Shown piece by piece: positions 50,383 through 60,576 of a stretch of 64,000 nt of DNA. The position numbers and the translations under genes are program-made. Under the pieces are notes generated by a model. It searched no databases, was not told the DNA's origin, and saw only the letters and a list, made by a program, of their open reading frames with translations. How positions within the stretch are numbered: the first letter of the stretch is position 1; the number at the start of each line of letters is the position of its first letter. This DNA is from JBBQRS01 sp038214535 (lineage in GTDB: Bacteria; Chloroflexota; Anaerolineae; CG2-30-64-16): NCBI GenBank assembly GCA_038214535.1, contig JBBQRS010000002.1, positions 34,222-98,221 on the forward strand, in the 5' to 3' direction.

Positions 50383-51006
50383 TTATTGCACGGTGACAAA
50401 CGGCTTGAGCTTTTCCAGCGTGGCCTCACCGATCCCCTTGACGCGCAGCACGTCTTTCACGTTGCTATAAGGTCGGCCCTCGATGATGCGTTGCGCAATC
50501 GCTTCGCCGACGCCCGGCAAACTCTCCAGCTCACTGGCTGACGCGGTGTTAAGATCAATGAGAAGGTCGGGGATCCCTGCGGATCGGGCGGCAGGCGCAG
50601 TTGGCGCCGGCGCGACCTCTGCGAGCGGCGGGGACGTCTGCCCCACGCGCGGCACGTAAACCTGCATACCGTCGAAGAGGGCGATAGCCTTGTTGATGCG
50701 GTCGAGGTCGGCGTCGCGCGCCGGGCCGCCTGCTGCGGCAATGGCATCGGCAATAATGCTGCCGGGGGAGAGGTGATAGACACCCGGCGAAGTCACCGCG
50801 CCGGCCACATCTACGTGCAAGGGCGCAGGCGTCGCCGTGGATGTGGGGGCCGCGGTGGGTTGAGCGGTCGGCGGCGGGATGATCTCGATGGGTTCGGCGG
50901 CAGGGCGACGCGTCACAAAGAGCGTGCCGCCCAACACGCTGATCCAGATCAGGGATAGGGCCAGATAGCCGCGCCAGGCCGCCCCGTTGTGTGATCCGCC
51001 GTCCAC
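50383..51006 (-). CDS. comEA: ComEA-like DNA-binding competence protein
   Basis: 207 residues. N-terminal membrane helix (about 13-31), a Pro/Thr-rich linker, an SLBB-type domain (VDVAGAVTSPGVYHLSPG, about 64-115), a second linker and a tandem helix-hairpin-helix domain (DLNTASASELESLPGVGE; VLRVKGIGEATLEKL, about 148-205). In naturally competent bacteria ComEA binds double-stranded DNA outside the membrane for uptake. ComEC is not in the window, so a wider DNA-binding role is possible. ATG 51006; the slipin gene lies 11 bases upstream on the same strand. Confidence 0.9.
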   Translation of the reverse strand: MDGGSHNGAAWRGYLALSLIWISVLGGTLFVTRRPAAEPIEIIPPPTAQPTAAPTSTATPAPLHVDVAGAVTSPGVYHLSPGSIIADAIAAAGGPARDADLDRINKAIALFDGMQVYVPRVGQTSPPLAEVAPAPTAPAARSAGIPDLLIDLNTASASELESLPGVGEAIAQRIIEGRPYSNVKDVLRVKGIGEATLEKLKPFVTVQ

Positions 51007-51016
51007 ACCATCCTCG

Positions 51017-51832
51017 CTACGATTGTGACTCCTCGGAATTGTCGGTGAGCGCGGGCGGCGTCATGTTGTTCGCCAGCCCGTTTACCAGACGTTCCACGGA
51101 GCTCAGGAATTCTATGGGGAGCGGGAAGACAATCGTTGAGTTCTTTTCGGCCGCGATTTCCGTGAGTGTTTGCAGATAACGAAGTTGAATGGCTGCCGGT
51201 TGGTCTGCCATGACACTCGCGGCCTCCGTCAACTTCTTCGAGGCGTCAAGCTCGCCCTCGGCATGGATGATCTTGGCCCGTTTCTCGCGTTCGGCTTCCG
51301 CCTGGCGCGCCATCGCCCGTTTGAGCGAATCGGGCAGTTCGACGTCCTTCACTTCGACGATGCTGACCTTGACGCCCCAGGGTTCCGTTTGTTCGTCAAT
51401 GATCTGCTGGAGCTTCTGGTTGATTTCGTCGCGCCGGATCAGCAACTCGTCGAGGTCGGACTGGCCCATCACAGACCGCAGGCTGGTCTGAGCGATTTGC
51501 CACGTTGCCTTGCGATAATCTTCCACCGCAACGACCGCGCGCCCCGGATCAATGACACGGAAATAGACCACGGCATTCACCCGCACTGTGACGTTATCCC
51601 GCGTGATGGCTTCCTGCGCGGGCACATCGAGGGTGATGGTCCGTAAGTCCATCTTGACCATACGATCAATGAAGGGGATGAGGATGATAATGCCGGGGCC
51701 TTTGACGCCCACCAACCGCCCCAGCCGGAAAACCACACCTCGCTCATACTCTTGCACCACTTTGATGGCCGAAGTGACGAGCAAAACGATGGCGAGGATG
51801 ACGCCGCCGAACACGATAAAATTGCCAAGCAT
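51017..51832 (-). CDS. Slipin/stomatin-like SPFH protein
   Basis: 271 residues. A single N-terminal hydrophobic segment ([19 protein letters not shown]), then the SPFH band (about 30-205): [41 protein letters not shown] and [17 protein letters not shown]. The coiled-coil end has [20 protein letters not shown]. Slipins oligomerise into rings at membrane microdomains. No NfeD partner is adjacent, though many slipins are paired with one. The start ATG 51832 lies 100-plus bases from the divergent enolase leader. Confidence 0.92.
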   Translation of the reverse strand: MLGNFIVFGGVILAIVLLVTSAIKVVQEYERGVVFRLGRLVGVKGPGIIILIPFIDRMVKMDLRTITLDVPAQEAITRDNVTVRVNAVVYFRVIDPGRAVVAVEDYRKATWQIAQTSLRSVMGQSDLDELLIRRDEINQKLQQIIDEQTEPWGVKVSIVEVKDVELPDSLKRAMARQAEAEREKRAKIIHAEGELDASKKLTEAASVMADQPAAIQLRYLQTLTEIAAEKNSTIVFPLPIEFLSSVERLVNGLANNMTPPALTDNSEESQS

Positions 51833-51896
51833 GTTTGCCTCCTTGCCGACCCAACTGCATACTCATATCATGCCACATATCGCGAAAAAATGGTAG

Positions 51897-53336
<1,440 letters not shown>

Positions 53337-53364
53337 ACCAATATCGGTGTCTATTCGAAAACCG

Positions 53365-53415
53365 GTAGTTTAGCCCCTTGTGGGCGTCGGCGACGGGCAC
53401 AAGGCCCTATACTAC
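53365..53415. repeat. GTAG-headed REP/BIME-like palindrome (family A, copy 6)
   Basis: Left arm GTAGTTTAGCCCCTTGTGGGC (GCCC/GGGC stem) faces right arm GGGCACAAGGCCCTATACTAC (GGGC/GCCC stem). The outer flanks GTGTCTATTCGAAAACC (left) and ATTCTCGGATAGATTC (right) resemble those of copy 2, so conservation extends beyond the core. It lies between the eno stop and its terminator. Confidence 0.78.
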
Positions 53416-53442
53416 AGAATTCTCGGATAGATTCGCAATACG

Positions 53443-53488
53443 AACTCCGGTCTGGCGTGGACTTAAAGTCCCGGCAGACCGGAGTTTT
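53443..53488 (+). terminator. Rho-independent terminator downstream of eno
   Basis: AACTCCGGTCTG pairs with CAGACCGGAGTT over 12 bp, followed by TTTT on the plus strand. It lies between the convergent eno and mannitol dehydrogenase genes. Confidence 0.75.
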
Positions 53489-53506
53489 GATGTTCATCCC
53501 GTTGCG

Positions 53507-54679
53507 TCAAAGCTTCTCGCAGGCTCTCGCAATTTCCTCGACCAGATCTTCCTCTTCCGGGCTTAGTTCGCATACGGTCCGAATTGCAACCCGTAAACCG
53601 ACCGAGCGAACCTGCTCCTGAATGGAGCGCGCGCCGGGGTCATCCACGTTCACGTAGAAGAAAGCCGCGGCAATCGCGTGCGTCAGACAGGGCGTCGGTA
53701 CGTGATGGCGCCGTGCGAGCAGCGTCGGGCCGATCAGCCGATCATCCCGCCGCAGCTTACGGCGAGGGTCGGCGCCGTGGCGGGCTATCGTGTCACCCAG
53801 CGTCGGATTGTCGGTCTGGCGCAACACGCGGGCGTTCCAGGCCGTCATTTCGGCAGGTGTAAAACCATATTCGATCTCAAGGGCGTGTCCCACTTCTTCC
53901 AGCGCGCCGGCGGCATCCGTCCAGACGACTGGATCGTGTAGCGCAGCGACCGTCATCGTGTGGCCGCGCCGTGCGCCCAAATAGGCCAACGCGGCGTGAC
54001 ACATGTTGTAGGTGTAGAGCTTGCGTGCTTCCTCGGCGCGCATGTCATCTACCAGACGCAGGCCGGACAGCGCAGGCGTCGCACCGCGGAAGCCATTGCG
54101 GTCTACGGGAAACTCGGAGAAACCGTTGGTCCAGAGCAACAGCAGGTCACGTTGGCGCAGCGCCACCGGCGGGTCGGCCACCATCCGCATTACCAGCGTC
54201 TCCACGATGCCGATTCGTGTTTCAGCGTAGGGATGTGCTTCAACGGGCAGTGCGGCCATCAAGTGCATGCGAAATTCTGTCCCCGCGTGGGCCAGATTCG
54301 CGCAGAGCAGGATATCGAGGGGCGCATCAGGGCGTTCGGCCTGTCTGCACAGCAGGCCGCTTGCGATCAACTGTGTCACAGCATCGAAGTGCTGGGGGAA
54401 AACCGCGACCGCGGCGATATCGGCTGTGATCAACGCCTTGTGGATTGTCTCGGTGTCCGTTGTCGCGAGGGCACGGTATCCACCGATCATGTCGTCGCGC
54501 CGGTGCGTCTCGTCTTCCGCCTTCACGACGGTGTAACGCTGAGCGTCCGTCAACGCGGAAATCAGCTTAGCCGACTGATCCACGAGGGTGAGCGCATACC
54601 CGGCGGCATGGAAAAGGTCTGCCACAAAGCCGCGGCCGATGCGCCCTGCTCCGAAAATGATAACTTCCTGTTGGTTCAC
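53507..54679 (-). CDS. mtlD: Mannitol-1-phosphate 5-dehydrogenase-like polyol dehydrogenase
   Basis: 390 residues of the long-chain polyol dehydrogenase family. The NAD site is IIFGAGRIGRGFVADLFHAAG, and the catalytic Lys/Asn/His signature is KLYTYNMCHAALAYLG (K-x4-N-x2-H). It would interconvert mannitol-1-phosphate and fructose-6-phosphate, but other sugar-phosphate polyols are possible. No PTS mannitol genes are in the window. It is monocistronic, minus strand, convergent with eno. ATG 54679. Confidence 0.85.
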   Translation of the reverse strand: MNQQEVIIFGAGRIGRGFVADLFHAAGYALTLVDQSAKLISALTDAQRYTVVKAEDETHRRDDMIGGYRALATTDTETIHKALITADIAAVAVFPQHFDAVTQLIASGLLCRQAERPDAPLDILLCANLAHAGTEFRMHLMAALPVEAHPYAETRIGIVETLVMRMVADPPVALRQRDLLLLWTNGFSEFPVDRNGFRGATPALSGLRLVDDMRAEEARKLYTYNMCHAALAYLGARRGHTMTVAALHDPVVWTDAAGALEEVGHALEIEYGFTPAEMTAWNARVLRQTDNPTLGDTIARHGADPRRKLRRDDRLIGPTLLARRHHVPTPCLTHAIAAAFFYVNVDDPGARSIQEQVRSVGLRVAIRTVCELSPEEEDLVEEIARACEKL

Positions 54680-54795
54680 AGGTCACCTTTTAGAGTTTCA
54701 TTGCGTGGCGGTTGACTGACCCTGCTCACTAAGCTATCATGCGCCATTGGCACTGAAACAACAAACTGCAAGGATACGCTAAGAGGAAGGTGATC

Positions 54796-55209
54796 GTGAG
54801 CGTCATTCACAAATTCAATGGGTCTGATGGAGGTTGGGACTGGGAAGGCGTGACGAAACTATCCTATGGCCCAGAACGTCCGGGCGTGACCGTCCGCCGT
54901 TTTATTAGCCGGCGCGATCAGTCGAATAATCTGGAAGTAAGATATTTCGAACTAGAGCCGGGTGCGGTCAGCAACTTCGAGGCGCACAATTATGAGCACG
55001 CGGTTCTGGTGCTGCGTGGTCATGGCACGGTGCATCTCGATGGCGAGGACCACCCGATCCAGTTTGGCGATGCGATCTTCGTGGCCTCCGACGCGGTTCA
55101 CCAGTTTCGGGCGGCCGATGATGACGCGTTGGGTTTCATGTGCGCGGTGCTTGATAAAGAACTGCGGGAATCGGTGCATGGCGAACAACATTTGCAAATG
55201 TACGGGTGA
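54796..55209 (+). CDS. Small cupin protein
   Basis: 137 residues, one cupin barrel. Motif 1: AHNYEHAVLVLRGHGTVHLDGE; motif 2: GDAIFVASDAVHQFRA, with H and E metal ligands visible. Such proteins bind iron or manganese and may be dioxygenases, isomerases or sensors. No partner reaction is apparent from the neighbours. The start is GTG 54796 with GAGG nine bases upstream; the upstream GTG at 54790 sits too close to that site. The DUF6062 gene follows 15 bases after the stop. Confidence 0.85.
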   Translation: MSVIHKFNGSDGGWDWEGVTKLSYGPERPGVTVRRFISRRDQSNNLEVRYFELEPGAVSNFEAHNYEHAVLVLRGHGTVHLDGEDHPIQFGDAIFVASDAVHQFRAADDDALGFMCAVLDKELRESVHGEQHLQMYG

Positions 55210-55223
55210 TTAAAGGCGGAAAC

Positions 55224-55925
55224 ATGGCCGACCAAGATGTTTTTTATCATGAGTTACTGGAAGCGATGGCGGCGGGCGGTTGCCCGATGTGCCGCCTGGC
55301 GCGCAAGGCCAGTGACAGTTACCTGAATGCGCTGATCTACGAAGGCGTCGTAGACGTGGGCGTGCGCGAAAAACTACGTAACGCGCGCGGTTTGTGCTAT
55401 CGCCACGCCTGGCGCATCGCGCGCCGGCGGGGCAGCGTGCTGGGCGTCTCCATCATTTACAGCGACGTGGTGAACACCCTGGTGAAGGCGCTGGAGGCGC
55501 AGGCCGACGCGCCGACGCGCCTGTTTTCGCGCGGGCAGCCCGACCTGTCTCGTGCGCTGGCGGCGGAAGAAGATTGTCCTGCCTGCGTGCTGGAGGCCGA
55601 CGCCAACCGGCGACACGCCAGGACCTTGCTCAGGCATTTGAACTCTGAAGAGATCCAGGCGGGGTATATTGCCGCGGGCGGGCTATGTCTGCTCCACTTC
55701 CAGATGACCCTTTCACACGCCTCCGCCGGGCAGGCGAAAACGTTGGCGGCATGGCAGGCCGTGGCGTGGCGTACATTGCGGGGCGAGCTGGATGAACTGA
55801 TCCGCAAGCATGACTATCGCTTCCGGGATGAGACGGTCAGCGAAGAGGAAGCCGACTCGTGGGAGCGCGCCATCGCCATGATCATCGGGGACGAAGAGCG
55901 CAACACATCGGAAGAGCGAAGCTGA
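55224..55925 (+). CDS. DUF6062 protein with duplicated Cys/His metal sites
   Basis: 233 residues. Two similar units: CPMC (C20, C23) with GLCYRH (C58, H61), and CPAC (C118, C121) with GLCLLH (C155, H158). The spacing CxxC-x34/35-CxxH is almost equal, so each unit looks like one zinc or iron site made by internal duplication. DUF6062 has no established role. ATG 55224 starts the conserved part; 15 bases upstream is the cupin stop, suggesting one transcript with the cupin and the ABC exporter. Confidence 0.8.
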   Translation: MADQDVFYHELLEAMAAGGCPMCRLARKASDSYLNALIYEGVVDVGVREKLRNARGLCYRHAWRIARRRGSVLGVSIIYSDVVNTLVKALEAQADAPTRLFSRGQPDLSRALAAEEDCPACVLEADANRRHARTLLRHLNSEEIQAGYIAAGGLCLLHFQMTLSHASAGQAKTLAAWQAVAWRTLRGELDELIRKHDYRFRDETVSEEEADSWERAIAMIIGDEERNTSEERS

Positions 55926-55940
55926 GGCCATCAGTAAATC

Positions 55941-57845
55941 ATGCCGCCGAAACGTCCACCTCCCAACCCAACGTCTGTCTTTCCGGCTTCAAATAATGGC
56001 GACGGCCCGCCGCCGGAGCCGCCTCAGCCGCTTTCTGCACGCTTGAAGGAGATCTATCGCGCCTTCGGCAACACGCCGCGCGCGTTCGAGCTGGTCTGGG
56101 CCGCCAGCCCGCGCGATACCGTCATCATGGGGCTGCTCACGGTTTCGCAAGCGTTGTTGCCCGCTGCGCAGGCATGGGCCGGTAAGCTGATCGTTGACGG
56201 CGTGGTGTCTTCCATCACGAACCAGATGGCGCCGCGTGACGGGCTGATGCACATCATGCCCTATCTCTTGCTGGAGTTTGCCCTGCTGTTGGCCGGTACG
56301 CTATTGGGCCAGTTGCAAACCCTGATCGAGCACATATTACACAGCAAGCTCACCAATCGCGTCAACACGCTGATCATGGAGAAGGCCCTCAGCCTCGATC
56401 TGCGTTTCTTCGAGAACCCCGATTTCTACGACAAGTTGCAGAATGCGCGCCGCCAGGCCGATTGGAGTGCGTTGCGTATCGTCCAGGATTCGTTTTTCCT
56501 GTTGCAGCAGGTCATCACGATGATCTCGCTGACGGCGTTGCTGGTGCGCTTTAGCCCCTGGCTGGCGGTGGTGTTTTTCGTGGCTGCCGTCCCGTCGTTT
56601 GTTGCGCAATCCCGGCTCTCGCGCCTGACGTTCCGCACCCTGACCTGGCGCGCCCCTGAATCGCGTTTGTTGAGTTATCTGGAAGAGCTGCTGACCTCTA
56701 TTGATACTGTGAAGGAGGTGAAACTTTTCAATCTGGGTGCGACGCTGCTGGCGCGCTATCAGGAGTTGTTTTGGAAGTTCTACCGTGAAGACCTTGCTAT
56801 CGCGGTCAAACGCACCTGGGCCAGCGTTGGGCTGGGGTTGCTGACGAATCTTGTGTATTACGCCAGCTACGCCTGGATCATCTTCCGCACGGTGGCGCAG
56901 CAAATCACCCTGGGTGACATGACGATGTACCTGAGCGTCTTTCGGCAAGCGCAGAATTCATTCCGGTCGCTCTTCAACGGGTTGGGGCGGCTCTACGAAA
57001 ACAATCTTTTCCTGGATAACCTGTTCGAATATCTGGAATTAACGCCGGAGATGCCGATGGCGCAGGATGGTTTGCCGTTCCCCAATCCGATGCGCAAGGG
57101 CATCGAGTTTCGCGATGTTGGGTTCCAGTATCCGGGGCGGCCGAACTGGGTGTTGCGGAACATCAACTGCCACATCTACCCCGCTGAACGCATTGCGCTG
57201 GTGGGGCTCAACGGAGCAGGCAAAACGACGCTGGTGAAGTTGCTCGTCCGGCTGTATGATCCCACTGAAGGCGTGATCCTGCTGGATGGGGTGGACCTGC
57301 GCGAGTATGATGTCGAGGATTTGCGGCGCAACATTGCCGTGCTGTTCCAGGACTTCGTGCATTATCAGTTCACGGCGCGCGAGAACATCGGTTTCGGCCA
57401 GGTTGAAGAAGTCGAAAATCTCGAACAGATTATCTCGGCGGCCCGCCGCAGCGGGGCCGAACCCATCATCAAGCAACTACCGTCGGGGTATGAGACCACC
57501 CTAGGCCGGCGCTGGAACAAGGGGTTGGAGCTTTCGGGCGGCGAGTGGCAGAAGGTGGCGCTGGGCCGCGCGTTCATGCGTGAGGCTCAGGTGTTGGTGC
57601 TGGATGAGCCGACTGCGGCGCTGGACGCCGAGGCAGAGTACGAGATCTTCAAGCGTTTCGGTGAACTGACTCAGGGCCGGACAGCCGTCTTCATCTCGCA
57701 TCGCTTCTCGACCGTGCGCATGGCCGACCGGATCATCGTATTGCAAGGCGGCGGCATCAGTGAGGCGGGGACGCACGCGGAGTTGCTGGCGCAGGACGGC
57801 GCGTACGCACACCTGTTCAATCTCCAGGCCGAGGGCTACCGCTAA
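55941..57845 (+). CDS. ABC exporter half-transporter (membrane domain plus ATPase)
   Basis: 634 residues. Six-helix TMD (about 40-340) followed by an ATPase: Walker A GLNGAGKTTLVK, signature LSGGEWQKVALGRAFM, Walker B VLVLDEPTAALDAE, and the H-loop FISHRFSTV. It functions as a dimer, exporting a lipid, peptide or drug. The signature shows E-W instead of the common Q-Q, as in the MsbA/multidrug-like and lipid-A subgroups of Gram-positive bacteria. ATG 55941 is 16 bases after the DUF6062 stop. The long proline-rich N-terminus is unusual. Confidence 0.9.
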   Translation: MPPKRPPPNPTSVFPASNNGDGPPPEPPQPLSARLKEIYRAFGNTPRAFELVWAASPRDTVIMGLLTVSQALLPAAQAWAGKLIVDGVVSSITNQMAPRDGLMHIMPYLLLEFALLLAGTLLGQLQTLIEHILHSKLTNRVNTLIMEKALSLDLRFFENPDFYDKLQNARRQADWSALRIVQDSFFLLQQVITMISLTALLVRFSPWLAVVFFVAAVPSFVAQSRLSRLTFRTLTWRAPESRLLSYLEELLTSIDTVKEVKLFNLGATLLARYQELFWKFYREDLAIAVKRTWASVGLGLLTNLVYYASYAWIIFRTVAQQITLGDMTMYLSVFRQAQNSFRSLFNGLGRLYENNLFLDNLFEYLELTPEMPMAQDGLPFPNPMRKGIEFRDVGFQYPGRPNWVLRNINCHIYPAERIALVGLNGAGKTTLVKLLVRLYDPTEGVILLDGVDLREYDVEDLRRNIAVLFQDFVHYQFTARENIGFGQVEEVENLEQIISAARRSGAEPIIKQLPSGYETTLGRRWNKGLELSGGEWQKVALGRAFMREAQVLVLDEPTAALDAEAEYEIFKRFGELTQGRTAVFISHRFSTVRMADRIIVLQGGGISEAGTHAELLAQDGAYAHLFNLQAEGYR

Positions 57846-57859
57846 TTTCCTTCGAGCGC

Positions 57860-57887
57860 TTGACACCAGAGCGTTGCGCACTATAAT
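57860..57887 (+). promoter_or_regulatory. Consensus promoter and long leader of the cytochrome gene
   Basis: TTGACA (57860-57865) and TATAAT (57882-57887), both perfect hexamers with a 16-base spacer, 14 bases past the ABC gene stop. The leader before ATG 58031 is about 137 bases. Within it AGGCAAGA (57909-57916) is complementary to TCTTGCCT (57991-57998), so it can fold over a long range. Confidence 0.75.
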
Positions 57888-58030
57888 AAACCGCGTTAAC
57901 CCGTTCGCAGGCAAGATGTCCCAACTCGATCCGCCGCGGGCCACGATCCGAGATTCTATCATGCGGTGTTGTGGGTCTGCCGATTCGTTTTCTTGCCTCG
58001 ATCAAGCCGTCTCTCTGTGGAGGAGATATT

Positions 58031-60361
58031 ATGACACAGGACATTGAGCCTGTTGCTGCGCCCCCGGAGACCCCTGAAGAGGTCACGGAATTCGCTGTAC
58101 CCGTCGCGGCCAGGAAGCGCCGTTGGCCCTGGTGGCTACTGGGCTTATTGGGCGTGGGATTTCTGTTTGTATTCTTCATCGCTTCCGTAGAATTACTCCA
58201 GTTCACGGAATCTGAAGCGTTTTGTTCGTCATGCCACGTGATGTACCCCGAGCACACCGCTTTCCAGATATCTCCCCATGCGCGCACCGATTGCGGCGCC
58301 TGCCACATCGGGCCGGGTGCGCTGGCGGCGGTGCAGGCGAAGATGGCGAACGTCCGCTATCTCTGGGTCTATCCGCTAAACCTCTACGAGCGCCCGATTC
58401 CGTCGCCCATCCACAGCCTGCGTCCCGCGGAAGTGGTCTGCGAGCAATGTCACTGGCCGCAAAAGTTCTATCAGGATCGGGTGGTTGTCATCCCGGAATT
58501 CGCCCAGGATAAGGAAAACAGTCTGACGCAAACCGTGTTGGCGCTCAGGACCGGCGGCAGCCAGTTGACGGAGAATTCGAGTCGCGGTATTCACTGGCAC
58601 ATCGAGAACCCCGTTTACTACGTCGCCACCGATGAGAAGCGTCAGGAGATTCCCTGGGTGCAGGCCGAGTACAACGGCGTGGTGACCGAGTATATGGATA
58701 CGGAATCTTCCTATACGCGGGATGAATTGGCGAAGATGGAAAAGCGGAAGATGGATTGCGTGGATTGCCATAACCGCGCCTCGCATAACTTCCGCCGCCC
58801 CGGCGACGTGATGGATGAGGCCATGAAAACCGGCGCGTTGCCGGCGGATTTGCCTGAGTTGAAGAAGCAAGGTGTGGCGGTGCTTGAACGCCAGTACGCC
58901 ACGGAAGGGGAAGCGGCGGCCGCCATTGCTGAGATCGAGGATTTCTATAAGACGAATTACCCCGCAGTTTACGCCGAGCGCCCCGAGGACGTTACAGCGG
59001 CGGTCACGGGGTTACAATCCATCTTCGATATCACGCAGTTTCCCTTTATGAACCTCACGTGGGAATCGCACAAGAATAACGTCGGCCACAAAGACTTCCC
59101 TGGTTGTTTCCGCTGCCACGATGGAAAGCATCTCAGCGCCGACAACCAGGCCATCCGGCTGGAATGCAATCTGTGCCATTCCATTCCGGCGGTCGCCAAT
59201 CCGGGCGAACCGTTGCCGCCGGTGACGATTGCCAGACTGCCGCAACCGTCCTCACACAGCAGCACCACCTGGCTGGCCGAGCATCGCTTCCAGTTCGATG
59301 CATCTTGCGCCGCGTGTCACACCGTGGGCAACCCCGGCGGCTCGGACAACAGCAGCTTTTGCAGCAACAGTGCCTGCCATGCGACCGAGTGGCGCTACGC
59401 GGGTTTGAATGCGCCCCAGATCCTTGAGCTATCCGCGCCGCCGAAGACCGCGCCGAGCGGCGCGCCCAACCCGATCCCCCATCCGATTTCGGCCAACACC
59501 GATTGCACCGTGTGTCATGGTCCCGAGGGCGTGCATCCGTGGCCCCCAAGCCATGATGGCTTCACGCCGGATATCTGCACCGGTTGCCACGTCGCACAGA
59601 TGCAAGAGGCCGCGCCGACTGATGCCACCGGGGCGACCCCGGCTCCGGCCGCGCCCGCCGGCGAACCGCCCGGCATTCCGCATCCCATAGAGGCCGACAC
59701 CGATTGCCAGGCCTGTCATGCTCTGGGCGGCCTCAAGCCTTACCCCGAAAATCACGCGGCGTTCACAAATGCCATGTGCCGGAACTGTCATCAGTCAATG
59801 GTCGCTGAAGTTACCACGACGGCGACAGCCGAACCCACAGCAACCAGCGAACCCACCGCGACCCCGGTGGCAACCCCGACCGATGAGGTCGCGGCGACCG
59901 GCGAACCGCCGGTGATCCCGCATCCGATCCAGGAAGGCATTCCCTGCGTGACGTGCCACGGGCTGGACGGCCTTAAGCCGTATCCCGCGAACCACGCCTC
60001 TTTCGCTGAGGCGAGTTGTACGGGTTGTCATGTGGCGTCTCAGGCGCAGGGTGGGGCAGCCACGGCGACCCCGGCGGCGGCTGTGACGACGACCGTGCAG
60101 GCCACCGCGACCCGCGCGATAGCGTCGGCCACGCCGCGCGTCACTGCAACCCGCGCGATAGCGTCGGCCACACCGCGCGCGACCGCGACCCCGGCGGCGG
60201 CTGCCGGTTCCGGTGCCCCGCCGCCCATCCCGCACGCGCTGACCGGCCGCGATAATTGCCTGTTATGCCACGCGCCCGATGGCGGCGTGAAGCCTGCCCC
60301 GGCGGATCACGCGGGACGGGCCATAGAATCGTGCCAGCTTTGCCATAAGCCCACCGGCTGA
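58031..60361 (+). CDS. Membrane-anchored 16-heme c-type cytochrome (NapC/NirT N-terminus, repeated diheme modules)
   Basis: 776 residues. N-terminal helix (about 33-52) then a NapC/NirT-like region with FCSSCH, CGACH, CEQCH, CVDCH. In total there are 15 CxxCH sites and one CX4CH (CSNSACH), so up to 16 hemes. The C-terminal third has four duplicated diheme modules (IPHP...C-x2-CH...C-x2-CH) joined by Thr/Ala/Pro linkers, one of which holds a 13-residue tandem repeat. It probably carries electrons from the membrane quinol pool to an extracytoplasmic acceptor. GGAGGAGA precedes ATG 58031. No cytochrome maturation gene or catalytic reductase is in the window. Confidence 0.9.
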   Translation: MTQDIEPVAAPPETPEEVTEFAVPVAARKRRWPWWLLGLLGVGFLFVFFIASVELLQFTESEAFCSSCHVMYPEHTAFQISPHARTDCGACHIGPGALAAVQAKMANVRYLWVYPLNLYERPIPSPIHSLRPAEVVCEQCHWPQKFYQDRVVVIPEFAQDKENSLTQTVLALRTGGSQLTENSSRGIHWHIENPVYYVATDEKRQEIPWVQAEYNGVVTEYMDTESSYTRDELAKMEKRKMDCVDCHNRASHNFRRPGDVMDEAMKTGALPADLPELKKQGVAVLERQYATEGEAAAAIAEIEDFYKTNYPAVYAERPEDVTAAVTGLQSIFDITQFPFMNLTWESHKNNVGHKDFPGCFRCHDGKHLSADNQAIRLECNLCHSIPAVANPGEPLPPVTIARLPQPSSHSSTTWLAEHRFQFDASCAACHTVGNPGGSDNSSFCSNSACHATEWRYAGLNAPQILELSAPPKTAPSGAPNPIPHPISANTDCTVCHGPEGVHPWPPSHDGFTPDICTGCHVAQMQEAAPTDATGATPAPAAPAGEPPGIPHPIEADTDCQACHALGGLKPYPENHAAFTNAMCRNCHQSMVAEVTTTATAEPTATSEPTATPVATPTDEVAATGEPPVIPHPIQEGIPCVTCHGLDGLKPYPANHASFAEASCTGCHVASQAQGGAATATPAAAVTTTVQATATRAIASATPRVTATRAIASATPRATATPAAAAGSGAPPPIPHALTGRDNCLLCHAPDGGVKPAPADHAGRAIESCQLCHKPTG

Positions 60362-60376
60362 TCCGAGGATACGCAC

Positions 60377-60415
60377 AACGGCCCTGCCCGTGATTACGGC
60401 AGGGCCGTTTTATTT
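60377..60415 (+). terminator. Rho-independent terminator of the cytochrome gene
   Basis: AACGGCCCTGCC pairs with GGCAGGGCCGTT (12 bp), followed by TTTATTT. It starts 16 bases after the stop. Confidence 0.85.
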
Positions 60416-60483
60416 AAGCTCCCCATTTGCACAGTTTTTGTGTATAATCTGCCCTGAAGTGTTGACAATCTCTTTGAATGTCC

Positions 60484-60534
60484 GTAGTTTAGGGCCTCGT
60501 GCCCGTCGCGAGCGCCCGCAAGGGGCTAAACTAC
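60484..60534. repeat. GTAG-headed REP/BIME-like palindrome (family A, copy 7)
   Basis: Left arm GTAGTTTAGGGCCTCGTGCCC (stem GGGC/GCCC) faces right arm GCCCGCAAGGGGCTAAACTAC (stem GCCC/GGGC). It lies in the leader region between a candidate -10 (TATAAT at 60443) and the acetyl-CoA synthetase start. Confidence 0.78.
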
Positions 60535-60576
60535 GGGGTCATAAGCCGGAACTATGAACACAAGGGAGGATACCCA

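Noticed and set aside
60427..60448. Full sigma70 promoter for acs using TTGCAC and TATAAT
   Set aside because: The spacer is only 10 bases. The TATAAT alone is a candidate -10.
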